In this document: positions 1 through 6,620 of the stretch, piece after piece | How the letters are laid out: each line of letters starts with the position of its first letter | Position numbering within the stretch: the stretch's first letter is position 1 | Source of the DNA: Flavobacteriaceae bacterium | Lineage (GTDB): Bacteria > Bacteroidota > Bacteroidia > Flavobacteriales > Flavobacteriaceae | Assembly: GCA_002687665.1 (NCBI GenBank) | Contig: NZAX01000087.1 | Span: 1 to 9,954, forward strand | Length of the DNA stretch: 9,954 nt | Direction of reading: 5' to 3' | Program-made: the position numbers and the translations under genes | Notes under the pieces: generated by a model | What the model was told of the DNA's origin: nothing | The model's input: only the letters and a program-made list of their open reading frames with translations | Databases searched by the model: none

Positions 1-348
1 GGAAGCTGTCATTTCCTTATCGCCAATATAATATTTGGCTCCATTATCTGCTTTTACATCAAGGCCATAAATATTCGCTAAAGAATGAGTTGCAACAATG
101 TATATCATATCATCTAAAACGCCGTCTCCAATTGCCCCCATATCTCCATACTGAACAAAACCTTGCCGTTTGAATCTTTTCAAATCATCATGATTGACAT
201 AAATATTAAATTCCCCATTTTCAAATTGTTTTACCGCAGTGATGTTTGAAGTTGGAATAATGGCTAAAGGGTTTTGAGAGGTATTAAGTTGTCCGCTGAC
301 CATATTAGTGTAAAGAATCAAAAACATTAGGATGAATTGATTTTTCAT
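1..348 (-). CDS. Secreted parallel beta-helix (Pectate_lyase_3-like) protein, N-terminal part only
   Basis: The reading frame opens at the ATG at 348 and runs off the left edge after 116 codons, so only the N-terminus is seen. Residues 1-19 form a signal peptide (basic start, hydrophobic core, cleavage probably before Gln20), so the protein is exported. Residues 69-80 carry the pattern D-x-G-A-x-G-D-G-x-x-D-D, followed at 91-108 by an A-N-x-x-G-L-x-V stretch and G-A-x-Y-Y-I. This is the usual N-terminal cap of right-handed parallel beta-helix proteins of the Pectate_lyase_3 / GH28-related group, many of which cut or bind polysaccharides. The catalytic part lies outside the window, so lyase, hydrolase or binding function cannot be decided. 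It follows the PHP gene by 145 nt on the same strand and may be its operon partner or have its own promoter; no clear TAnnTTTG box was found in that gap. Confidence 0.72.
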   Translation of the reverse strand, partial: MKNQFILMFLILYTNMVSGQLNTSQNPLAIIPTSNITAVKQFENGEFNIYVNHDDLKRFKRQGFVQYGDMGAIGDGVLDDMIYIVATHSLANIYGLDVKADNGAKYYIGDKEMTAS

Positions 349-493
349 AAATAATTGTATATAAGTTTATTGTAACTATAGGCTATTGATTGTATTAGAG
401 GGAACATCTTCTGATGCATTCATTTAATTAAGAATTAAAATATCATTTATATTATTATTGTAAAACAAATAGACCGTAAAAAACTTAAATATA

Positions 494-1690
494 TTATTCA
501 ACCAAAAGGGGCTGAGTCCAAGCTTTTTTGGTTTCATCTTTAATAATAGGGTTATCTTTTTTAGCATCGGAGTTGATCCTGACCCTCACAAAAACGTCCT
601 CTTTTTGAAAGGTATATGATGCTGACTTACCAATCACTTTTTTTAACTCTACCACATCCTCAGCCTCTTTTTGATATCCAATAAAAATGATCTCATAAAT
701 TACCCCAAATTCAGGATCAACTTCAATTTCAATTTGTTTTTTATCTGTGAAGAGCTTTTTGAGATGAACTCCAGTAGAGGCGTAAAAATCTCCTTTTTCC
801 ATGGCTGATATTATATCTTCTGTAGCTAATTTTTTACAATTTACCATCACCCATCCTCTCCCACTATTGCTGTCTTCAGATGAAAAAGAATGATAGCGAT
901 GACTGTCGTCTGTGGCAATTCCAAATAATAGTGGTTTACCCTCATTGAGGTAGTGAATATTAACTAAATCCCACATGGTTTCTGTATCAATGTGCATATC
1001 GTCTCCCTCATTGTTCACTGCGGGGTGACCATTATAAACCTCAAAAAAGCGTTCTCCATTTAATTGTTTTAGATCATCAGCACTGATTCCGTAACCAAAG
1101 TTAGGATGGTTGATATGAGCAAACATGGGGGTTTTCAATCTTTTCCTTTGCTCGTGAACTGAGTCTAAGGTTCTCTGCATTACATCCAATACTGAAGTTC
1201 CGCGAATGGGATCTATTTTTTCTACTATGTTTGTAACATTAATATGAATCGGCTTCTTTTCAAAAGAAGAAGTGACCTCCTCAGATTTGATGACCAAAAA
1301 TGAATCTGGAACCTGCAATTTTGATCGGAACTCCTCAAAAGTTTTAAGCCGAACTAGTGTTTTTCCAGAATCCATTTTGGTTTCTACCCAATCCCCAAAT
1401 CGGTTTTGATATTTTTCTAAAGTTTTATTTTTCACCTCCCTCTCTCTGATTTCATACCAAAATTCTGAATCACCAATGGTATTGTGATCTGAAAGTGCGA
1501 TAAATTGGTAATCATTGTCCTTATACCATTGGATGATCATTTCGGGGAAATCATCACCGTCACTCCAAAGAGAATGGGTATGTAAATTACCCTTATGCCA
1601 GGTTTGTTTGGCACTAAAGTTTTTACATGAGACTAGCTGAATGGATATTAGCCCAGCTACAACCAAAAATGGTTTGTTGAATATCCTCAT
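494..1690 (-). CDS. PHP-domain metallohydrolase lipoprotein
   Basis: This 398-residue protein starts with a lipoprotein signal (hydrophobic residues 7-20, lipobox L-V-S-C with Cys22), so it should be anchored in an envelope membrane. No acidic run follows Cys22, which argues mildly against surface export. The PHP metal-binding motifs are intact: H37-T-H39 with D44, D68-H69, E137/E138, H192 and H195, and the D262-x-H264 motif near the end of the barrel. Residues from about 300 onward look like a separate beta-rich C-terminal domain. PHP proteins use two or three metal ions to hydrolyse phosphoesters or other esters and amides; exported CehA/McbA-like members are common in Bacteroidota and mostly uncharacterised. 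The substrate cannot be read from sequence. It lies 70 nt downstream of the sugar-type symporter on the same strand, which suggests a job in processing an imported or periplasmic compound. Histidinol phosphatase is unlikely given the lipoprotein signal. Confidence 0.85.
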   Translation of the reverse strand: MRIFNKPFLVVAGLISIQLVSCKNFSAKQTWHKGNLHTHSLWSDGDDFPEMIIQWYKDNDYQFIALSDHNTIGDSEFWYEIREREVKNKTLEKYQNRFGDWVETKMDSGKTLVRLKTFEEFRSKLQVPDSFLVIKSEEVTSSFEKKPIHINVTNIVEKIDPIRGTSVLDVMQRTLDSVHEQRKRLKTPMFAHINHPNFGYGISADDLKQLNGERFFEVYNGHPAVNNEGDDMHIDTETMWDLVNIHYLNEGKPLLFGIATDDSHRYHSFSSEDSNSGRGWVMVNCKKLATEDIISAMEKGDFYASTGVHLKKLFTDKKQIEIEVDPEFGVIYEIIFIGYQKEAEDVVELKKVIGKSASYTFQKEDVFVRVRINSDAKKDNPIIKDETKKAWTQPLLVE

Positions 1691-1727
1691 GGATTTTGTT
1701 TTTTGTAATATATAAAAATTAACTCAA

Positions 1728-1763
1728 CTGATATGATCAGGAACATCTGATTGTATCTGATCA
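1728..1763. repeat. Cluster of CTGAT/ATCAG palindromes overlapping the symporter stop codon
   Basis: A perfect 5-bp palindrome with a 3-nt centre lies at 1728-1740 (CTGAT-ATG-ATCAG). Its right half, TGATCAG (1734-1740), is also the inverted copy of CTGATCA at 1757-1763, with a 16-nt loop. A further CTGAT is at 1747-1751. The right copy overlaps the TGA stop of the symporter gene on the minus strand. The two stems are mutually exclusive because they share 1736-1740. No U-run follows either stem, so a simple intrinsic terminator is unlikely. An RNA processing or stability hairpin, or a protein-binding site before the PHP gene, would fit the position. Confidence 0.45.
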
Positions 1764-3305
1764 ATGAAAAATAATATGCAATAAAATTAAAGAAGCTAAC
1801 ATTCCTAAACCTATTCCCATAATTTGTTTTGAGGCGATTTGAATCATTAATCGGGGATTTTGAAACCGTGTTTTTGAAAACAAAACAATTAGAAAAAAAC
1901 CGATAAGTATGACCCACATGGCCCTTACAAAATAATTCATCTCTGGGAAGAAGGACTTGAAAATAAACTGGAAGAATATGGTGGCCAAAATAGCAGAAAA
2001 TGTGACTTTTTGTTGGGGAGCTACCAAAAAAACTGCAGCACAAATAACCACCACAATACCACAATTGATATAATATCGAAGTTCATTCAGCGTATGAGTA
2101 AATGCAGCATTAGGGTCTGAAAATTTAAGATAAAGCAACAAGATTCCTACTGTAACTCCTGAGACAAAACTAAATAAAATAGCACGTCTTCCAGCTTCGA
2201 CCATTTGGGCGTCACTTGCTTTTTTGGAGAGATATTCTTTGTAAATATCAACAGACCACAATGTTGCCAAGGAATTGAATGTTGAGTCGACAGTGCTCAT
2301 CAAAGAGGCAAACAAGGCACATAAAACCAGACCTTTTGCCCCCATCGGTAAATATGTATTTACCAAATATGGGAAAGACATGTCTGGATCGGACAGTCCA
2401 TTTTCTCCCAAAATACCAACCAGTGCAATACCAGGTACCACAATAATCATAGCCATCAAATATTTCATCATACCACCGACCATAAGTCCTATCTGAGCGT
2501 GTTTGAGATTTTTGGCGGCCAGAGACCTTTGCACAATCGATTGATTAGCACACCAATAATTAATGTTTAATAAGAATAAACCAAAAATATGTGTCCAGGG
2601 CAACTTTTCATGATCCCAAGGTAGATGCAAGTGCATCAACTGTGGTGTTTTTGTGTACAACGCTGACCAGCCTCCTAAGTGATTAAGCGCCATAAACATT
2701 ACGACCAACCCACCAGATAGTAAAACTAAAAACTGAACTATATCGGTTCTAACAACAGAACTTAGACCACCAAAATAAGTATAGATCGCTGAAAACAATC
2801 CAAGGATTATTATCAGCACAGTAATTCTTGTAATTCGGTTTGGATGCAGAAAGGACAAATATTCTCCAAAAACCATATCGGCAGCGTATGCCCCCCAAAA
2901 AAGTGCTGCCCCTATAGTGATGGTTGAAAACAACGAAATGTTCGCTAAAGAATAAAGCAACGCCACCCTTTTTCCCAGCCGTTTTTTTATAAACTGAGTG
3001 ATGGTGATGATCTTGTCTTTCAGGTAGTAGGGAATAAATACAAAAGAGGCTAAGAGTATCCCCTGAATAGCATTTATCTCTAAACTTGCCTGTGCCAATC
3101 CATATAGGTAGGCAGAGCCCATCATACCCAAAAATTGATATCCCTGAATATTTGTAGCAATGGTCGAAAAAGCAATAGAGTGCCATCGTAAACTTCTTGA
3201 ACTTAAGAAATATTCCTCACTAGTCATCCCTTTGGTCTGTTTTCCCCAAATGGCAACTAGCATAACTAATCCAAAGTAGGCCACAACGATTAGAAAGTCA
3301 ATCAT
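1761..3305 (-). CDS. Sodium/solute symporter (SSS/SLC5 family), sugar-type binding site
   Basis: This 514-residue polytopic inner membrane protein has about 13-14 hydrophobic segments, starting with an N-terminal helix at 3-20. It carries SSS family hallmarks: E-E-Y-F-L near 30-34, A-T-N-I at 50-53, a Q-R-S-L-A-A-K segment at 259-265 and V-D-I-Y-K at 352-356. Aligned by eye to vSGLT, the residues that contact galactose or gate the site are kept: Gln57 (vSGLT Q69), Glu76 (E88), Asn247 (N260), Tyr250 (Y263) and Lys281 (K294). The Na2-site serines align with Ser337 and Thr338. This points to sodium-driven uptake of a hexose-like compound rather than proline, pantothenate or acetate. It lies 34 nt after the monooxygenase gene and 70 nt before the PHP gene, so it probably imports that operon's substrate. 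The exact ligand is unknown; a sulfosugar is my inference from the neighbours. Confidence 0.9.
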   Translation of the reverse strand: MIDFLIVVAYFGLVMLVAIWGKQTKGMTSEEYFLSSRSLRWHSIAFSTIATNIQGYQFLGMMGSAYLYGLAQASLEINAIQGILLASFVFIPYYLKDKIITITQFIKKRLGKRVALLYSLANISLFSTITIGAALFWGAYAADMVFGEYLSFLHPNRITRITVLIIILGLFSAIYTYFGGLSSVVRTDIVQFLVLLSGGLVVMFMALNHLGGWSALYTKTPQLMHLHLPWDHEKLPWTHIFGLFLLNINYWCANQSIVQRSLAAKNLKHAQIGLMVGGMMKYLMAMIIVVPGIALVGILGENGLSDPDMSFPYLVNTYLPMGAKGLVLCALFASLMSTVDSTFNSLATLWSVDIYKEYLSKKASDAQMVEAGRRAILFSFVSGVTVGILLLYLKFSDPNAAFTHTLNELRYYINCGIVVVICAAVFLVAPQQKVTFSAILATIFFQFIFKSFFPEMNYFVRAMWVILIGFFLIVLFSKTRFQNPRLMIQIASKQIMGIGLGMLASLILLHIIFH

Positions 3306-3339
3306 GACATAACAAATCTAAATAAACGAACGTCATCTA

Positions 3340-4494
3340 TCATACTCTGATTCCATTGGCCAAGGGGGTCAGTGGCTCATCTTTTGTAGTTTTCCCCTGA
3401 AGGTGGGGCATTGAAAAAGTTTTTAATCTAGGAAGTACAAGCTCTGCAAAACGATTACATTCATCGATATTTGGATAGCCTGAGAAAATAAAAGATCGTA
3501 TACCCATATCCATATACCGGTATAATTTTTCAACGATCTGGTCGGGGTTACCAACAAGTGCAGCTCCACATCCAGATCGGGCCTTTCCTATACCCGTCCA
3601 TAAATGAGGTTCTACATAGCCGTCTCCGGAGGATTGATCTCTCATTTGTTTTTGACGTTTAACACCATAGGATTTTGCGTCTAGGGCTCGATCCTTTAAT
3701 TCTTGTCCAACCCCTAAATCAAGTTTTGAGATAATGCTTTCCGCATATTCACGGGCCTCCTCCTCAGTATCCCGAACTACCACATGAACCCTTAGTCCGA
3801 AGTCTACCTTTCTTTTATATTTTGCAGCTTTAAGGCTCATATTTTCCATTAAGTTCCTCAAATTGTCCTCTGTTTCAGGCCACATCAGATAAACATCACA
3901 ATGCTCGGCACAAAGATCAACCGCAGGTGTAGAATATCCCCCAAAGTAAAGCAAAGGACCTCTATTTTGATAGGGTTTTACAGGGTTTGTAGGAAGTTTA
4001 AACTTATAAAACTGGCCGTTGAAATTAATTTCCTCTTTTGACCATGCTTGTTTGAGTATTTCAATGACCTCTCTGGATCGTTGATACCGATCTTGGGAAG
4101 AGAGTTCTTCGCCTGGTAAGTTTGATGAGATGATATTAACCGTAAGTCGTCCCTTAAGGATATGGTCAATAGTAGACAGTGTACGGGCCAACATCGGAGG
4201 ATGAATCTCACCACAACGAACAGCCGCCAGTATATTTATATTTTCAATCATTGGTGATACGGCAGAAACAAAAGGAAGAGTATCTTGTCCTACTTGATAA
4301 GAGGAAGGACATAAAATATTTCTATAACCCAATTGATCAGCGGCAAGTAAAACATTGGAAGAATTTTCCCAATTGCTTTTGTATTTCACATTTCGCTCAC
4401 CCAAATAGCGGTCGTCACCATCACAAATGGGAGCAAACCAAGAGACCTCTGCGCCTTGCGCCTCTTTTGATCTAATCTCTATTGGTTTAGACAT
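3340..4494 (-). CDS. LLM-class FMNH2-dependent monooxygenase, SsuD-like (probable sulfonate monooxygenase)
   Basis: This 384-residue cytoplasmic protein matches the TIM-barrel luciferase-like family along its full length and resembles alkanesulfonate monooxygenase SsuD from start (W-F-A-P near 19-22, with D-G-D and Y-L-G shortly after) to end (F-A-E-L-V at 349-353, then L-P-R-L). SsuD uses reduced FMN and O2 to split C-S bonds, giving an aldehyde and sulfite. The SsuD pocket residues W196, R226, H228, R297 and Y331 correspond, all with the same offset of nine, to Trp205, Arg235, His237, Arg306 and Tyr340 here. The SsuD active-site Cys54 is not kept: the P-S-S-Y-Q-V-G-Q-D stretch at 63-71 has no cysteine and is one residue longer. 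A separate flavin reductase would be needed and is not in this window. It sits 29 nt after the aldo/keto reductase and 34 nt before a sugar-type symporter. A dimethylsulfone- or methanesulfonate-type enzyme is an alternative, so no symbol is assigned. Confidence 0.88.
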   Translation of the reverse strand: MSKPIEIRSKEAQGAEVSWFAPICDGDDRYLGERNVKYKSNWENSSNVLLAADQLGYRNILCPSSYQVGQDTLPFVSAVSPMIENINILAAVRCGEIHPPMLARTLSTIDHILKGRLTVNIISSNLPGEELSSQDRYQRSREVIEILKQAWSKEEINFNGQFYKFKLPTNPVKPYQNRGPLLYFGGYSTPAVDLCAEHCDVYLMWPETEDNLRNLMENMSLKAAKYKRKVDFGLRVHVVVRDTEEEAREYAESIISKLDLGVGQELKDRALDAKSYGVKRQKQMRDQSSGDGYVEPHLWTGIGKARSGCGAALVGNPDQIVEKLYRYMDMGIRSFIFSGYPNIDECNRFAELVLPRLKTFSMPHLQGKTTKDEPLTPLANGIRV

Positions 4495-4523
4495 TTAATT
4501 GTTTAAAATTATTAAGATGGGGT

Positions 4524-5438
4524 TTATGCGATTTCGGTTCCCGTTGCAACCTGCCAAAGTAAATACCACTCCTCATGCGATAGATTAATATTCAAACTTT
4601 CTTTGGCATTTTTAATTCTTGAAAGCTTAGAAGTTCCCAGAACAGGAACGATCCCCGCAGGATGTTTTCTCAACCAAGCAAGTAAAATTTGATCCGGTTT
4701 AGCATCGTACTTTTGACAAAGTGAATTGACAATTTTTTGCACTTCAGTAATGTTATGAACCTCTGAAGAACTTTTTAACAAGGCCCCTCCACCCAGCGGT
4801 GACCAGGCAGTGGGTTTGACTCCCCACTTTTGACATTGATCTAAAATACCATTTTCAAATGCCTCGCGATGAAGCAATGATATCTCCACTTGATGGGTAC
4901 ATAATGGAAAGATCTGTTGAAGCAATTCAAATTGGCTTGCAGAAAAATTTGAAACACCAAAAAATTTGACTTTCCCCTCGTTTTTCAATTCGGTAAAAGC
5001 TTGAGCTATTTCATATGGATCAAATAAAATATCAGGGCGATGCAACAATAAGTTATCAATATGATCTGTATGGAAGGCAAGTAAAGAATTTTCGACAGAG
5101 CGTTTAATATGGTCTTTGTTTAGATCGTATGATTTGATCTGGTGCTCGGGTCGCTTCTCTGAAACCATTTTGATCCCACATTTTGTTGTAATTCTTATTT
5201 GAGTTCGCAAATCCGGTCTTTTTTTAAGTACAGCTCCAAAATCAGCTTCGGTTGTGTAGGAACCATAAATATCTGCGTGGTCAAAATCAATAAGGTCCAT
5301 TGAAATACAGCCCTCTATAAAATTTTCGATCTCTGATGCGTTCATATTTCTGCCCCACTGCCCCATTCGCATAGTTCCCACAATAAAGGGAGCTGTTTTG
5401 TAATCTTTAAATGAAAGAGGCCTGCGATTGTGTGCCAT
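4524..5438 (-). CDS. Aldo/keto reductase, YdhF-like (COG4989 type)
   Basis: This 304-residue cytoplasmic protein resembles E. coli YdhF over its whole length. The aldo/keto reductase catalytic tetrad is intact: Asp53, Tyr58 (in H-A-D-I-Y-G), Lys86 (T-T-K-C-G) and His133 (L-L-H-R-P-D). Other family marks are G-V-S-N-F at about 176-180, Q-V-E-I-S near 197-201 and V-L-G-T-S-K near 271-276, the last in the region that binds the NADP(H) phosphate. Such enzymes reduce aldehydes or ketones to alcohols with NADPH, or run in reverse; the substrate of YdhF itself is not settled. It is the first gene of the minus-strand block, 29 nt before the SsuD-like monooxygenase, so it could reduce the aldehyde that a sulfonate monooxygenase would release. 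The ATG at 5438 is preceded by an A/T-rich leader without Shine-Dalgarno, normal for Bacteroidota. No clear promoter box was found upstream on this strand. Confidence 0.9.
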   Translation of the reverse strand: MAHNRRPLSFKDYKTAPFIVGTMRMGQWGRNMNASEIENFIEGCISMDLIDFDHADIYGSYTTEADFGAVLKKRPDLRTQIRITTKCGIKMVSEKRPEHQIKSYDLNKDHIKRSVENSLLAFHTDHIDNLLLHRPDILFDPYEIAQAFTELKNEGKVKFFGVSNFSASQFELLQQIFPLCTHQVEISLLHREAFENGILDQCQKWGVKPTAWSPLGGGALLKSSSEVHNITEVQKIVNSLCQKYDAKPDQILLAWLRKHPAGIVPVLGTSKLSRIKNAKESLNINLSHEEWYLLWQVATGTEIA

Positions 5439-5541
5439 TAATTTTTATAAGTTTTAAATAAGAATGCAACTAATTTAATCAACCTTTTTGGTACTCAAAA
5501 CAAATGAAAAAAAAATTATCGATGGAATTGATTCTTAAAAT

Positions 5542-5559
5542 GTTAAATTTGTTTTTAAC
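5542..5559. promoter_or_regulatory. Inverted repeat GTTAAA-N6-TTTAAC in the divergent promoter region
   Basis: GTTAAA at 5542-5547 and its exact inverse TTTAAC at 5554-5559 flank a 6-nt spacer. The repeat overlaps the likely -7 box of galE and ends 18 nt before the galE start codon, in the 139-nt region between the divergent operons. The arrangement suits a dimeric repressor site, but six-base arms of A/T-rich sequence can arise by chance, so this is tentative. Confidence 0.3.
5544..5551 (+). promoter_or_regulatory. Probable Bacteroidota -7 promoter box for galE
   Basis: TAAATTTG fits the TAnnTTTG -7 consensus read by the primary sigma factor of Bacteroidota. Transcription would begin near 5557-5560 and give a leader of about 20 nt before the galE start at 5578. 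The nearest upstream TTG (5528-5530) is only 13 nt away, shorter than the roughly 19-nt spacing usual for the -33 element, so support rests on the -7 match and on position. Confidence 0.45.
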
Positions 5560-5577
5560 CAAATATTATTTTTCATA

Positions 5578-6606
5578 TTGCCTTCAAAAATTCTAGTCAC
5601 AGGAGGTCTGGGTTATATAGGCTCTCATACAAGTGTCGAATTAATTCAGCAAGGATTTGAGATCATCATTGTTGACGATCTATCCAATAGCTCTATAAAG
5701 GTATTGGATGGAATTAAGAAGATTACAGGTGTTTCGCCTGAATTTGTAAAACTCAATTTAAGAGATAAGAAAGAAGTCAATCGATTGTTTGAGGCGTGTC
5801 CAGATCTTTCCGGTATTATCCATTTTGCAGCTTGTAAGGCAGTTGGAGAAAGCATCGACCAACCACTTAAATATTATGAAAACAATATTGGGTCTTTGAT
5901 CTATCTACTCCAAGCCATTGAAAGTAAAGGAGAAAGGTTTTCATTTATATTCAGTTCTTCTTGTACGGTATATGGTCAAGCAGACAAGCTTCCCATAACT
6001 GAGAATGCCCCAATTAAAAAAGCAGAATCTCCCTATGGAAACACCAAACAAATTGGCGAACAAATACTCTTTGACAATACAAGGTCTAACGGGCTTTTAA
6101 AAGTAATTTCGTTGCGGTATTTCAATCCAATTGGGGGGCACCCAAGTATTGAAATTGGAGAATTACCCAAAGGTAAGCCGCAGAACCTTGTCCCGTTTAT
6201 TACCCAAACTGCTGCTGGAATTCATAATAATCTCAATGTTTTTGGGAACGATTACCCTACGCTGGATGGAACCTGTATTAGAGATTATATCCATGTCGTT
6301 GATTTGGCAGAAGCTCATGTATCAGGACTTAAAAGAATGATGGCCGATGAACAAATAGATAATTTTGAAGTTTTCAATTTGGGAACGGGAAAAGGTAAAA
6401 GTGTTTTGGAAGTCATCAAAATCTTCGAAAAAGTATCTGGTGTTACTCTAAACTATAAAATTGTTGACAGAAGACCCGGTGATATAGTAGAGGCGTATGC
6501 TGATACAGCCAAAGCAAATAAAATTTTACGGTGGAAAGCAAAAAATGATCTGGGAGAGGCACTGAAAACTGCATGGGAATGGGAAAAAAAATTACGTAAT
6601 ATTTAA
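5578..6606 (+). CDS. galE: UDP-glucose 4-epimerase
   Basis: This 342-residue short-chain dehydrogenase/reductase-fold enzyme interconverts UDP-galactose and UDP-glucose with bound NAD in the cytoplasm (Leloir pathway and sugar-nucleotide supply). The NAD-binding G-G-L-G-Y-I-G motif is at 9-15, and the catalytic set Ser128, Tyr153 and Lys157 (S-S-S-C-T-V-Y-G and Y-G-N-T-K) matches E. coli S124, Y149 and K153 with a constant offset of four. The length is normal for GalE (about 338). The chosen start is the TTG at 5578: it places P-S-K-I-L-V-T-G-G exactly at the family N-terminus, and the codons just upstream (ATA, TTC, TTT) offer no ATG. Only 14 nt separate its stop from the vSGLT-like gene, so the two are co-transcribed; the pair suits uptake and use of galactose or glucose. 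A role in cell-surface polysaccharide supply is also possible. Confidence 0.95.
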   Translation: MPSKILVTGGLGYIGSHTSVELIQQGFEIIIVDDLSNSSIKVLDGIKKITGVSPEFVKLNLRDKKEVNRLFEACPDLSGIIHFAACKAVGESIDQPLKYYENNIGSLIYLLQAIESKGERFSFIFSSSCTVYGQADKLPITENAPIKKAESPYGNTKQIGEQILFDNTRSNGLLKVISLRYFNPIGGHPSIEIGELPKGKPQNLVPFITQTAAGIHNNLNVFGNDYPTLDGTCIRDYIHVVDLAEAHVSGLKRMMADEQIDNFEVFNLGTGKGKSVLEVIKIFEKVSGVTLNYKIVDRRPGDIVEAYADTAKANKILRWKAKNDLGEALKTAWEWEKKLRNI

Positions 6607-6620
6607 CCAAACATAACTTT

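Noticed and set aside
349..493. Small ORF (15 codons) and promoter box upstream of the beta-helix gene
   Set aside because: The ORF is too short and shows no conserved feature, and the best box (TCTATTTG on the minus strand) misses the TA of the TAnnTTTG consensus.
1687..2064. 125-residue minus-strand frame overlapping the symporter 3' end
   Set aside because: It lies out of frame inside the well-supported SSS gene, is rich in Cys, Phe and Tyr as expected of a shadow frame, and has no recognisable domain.
2749..3186. 145-residue minus-strand frame inside the symporter gene
   Set aside because: It is an alternate-frame shadow of the SSS symporter with no domain or sensible start context.
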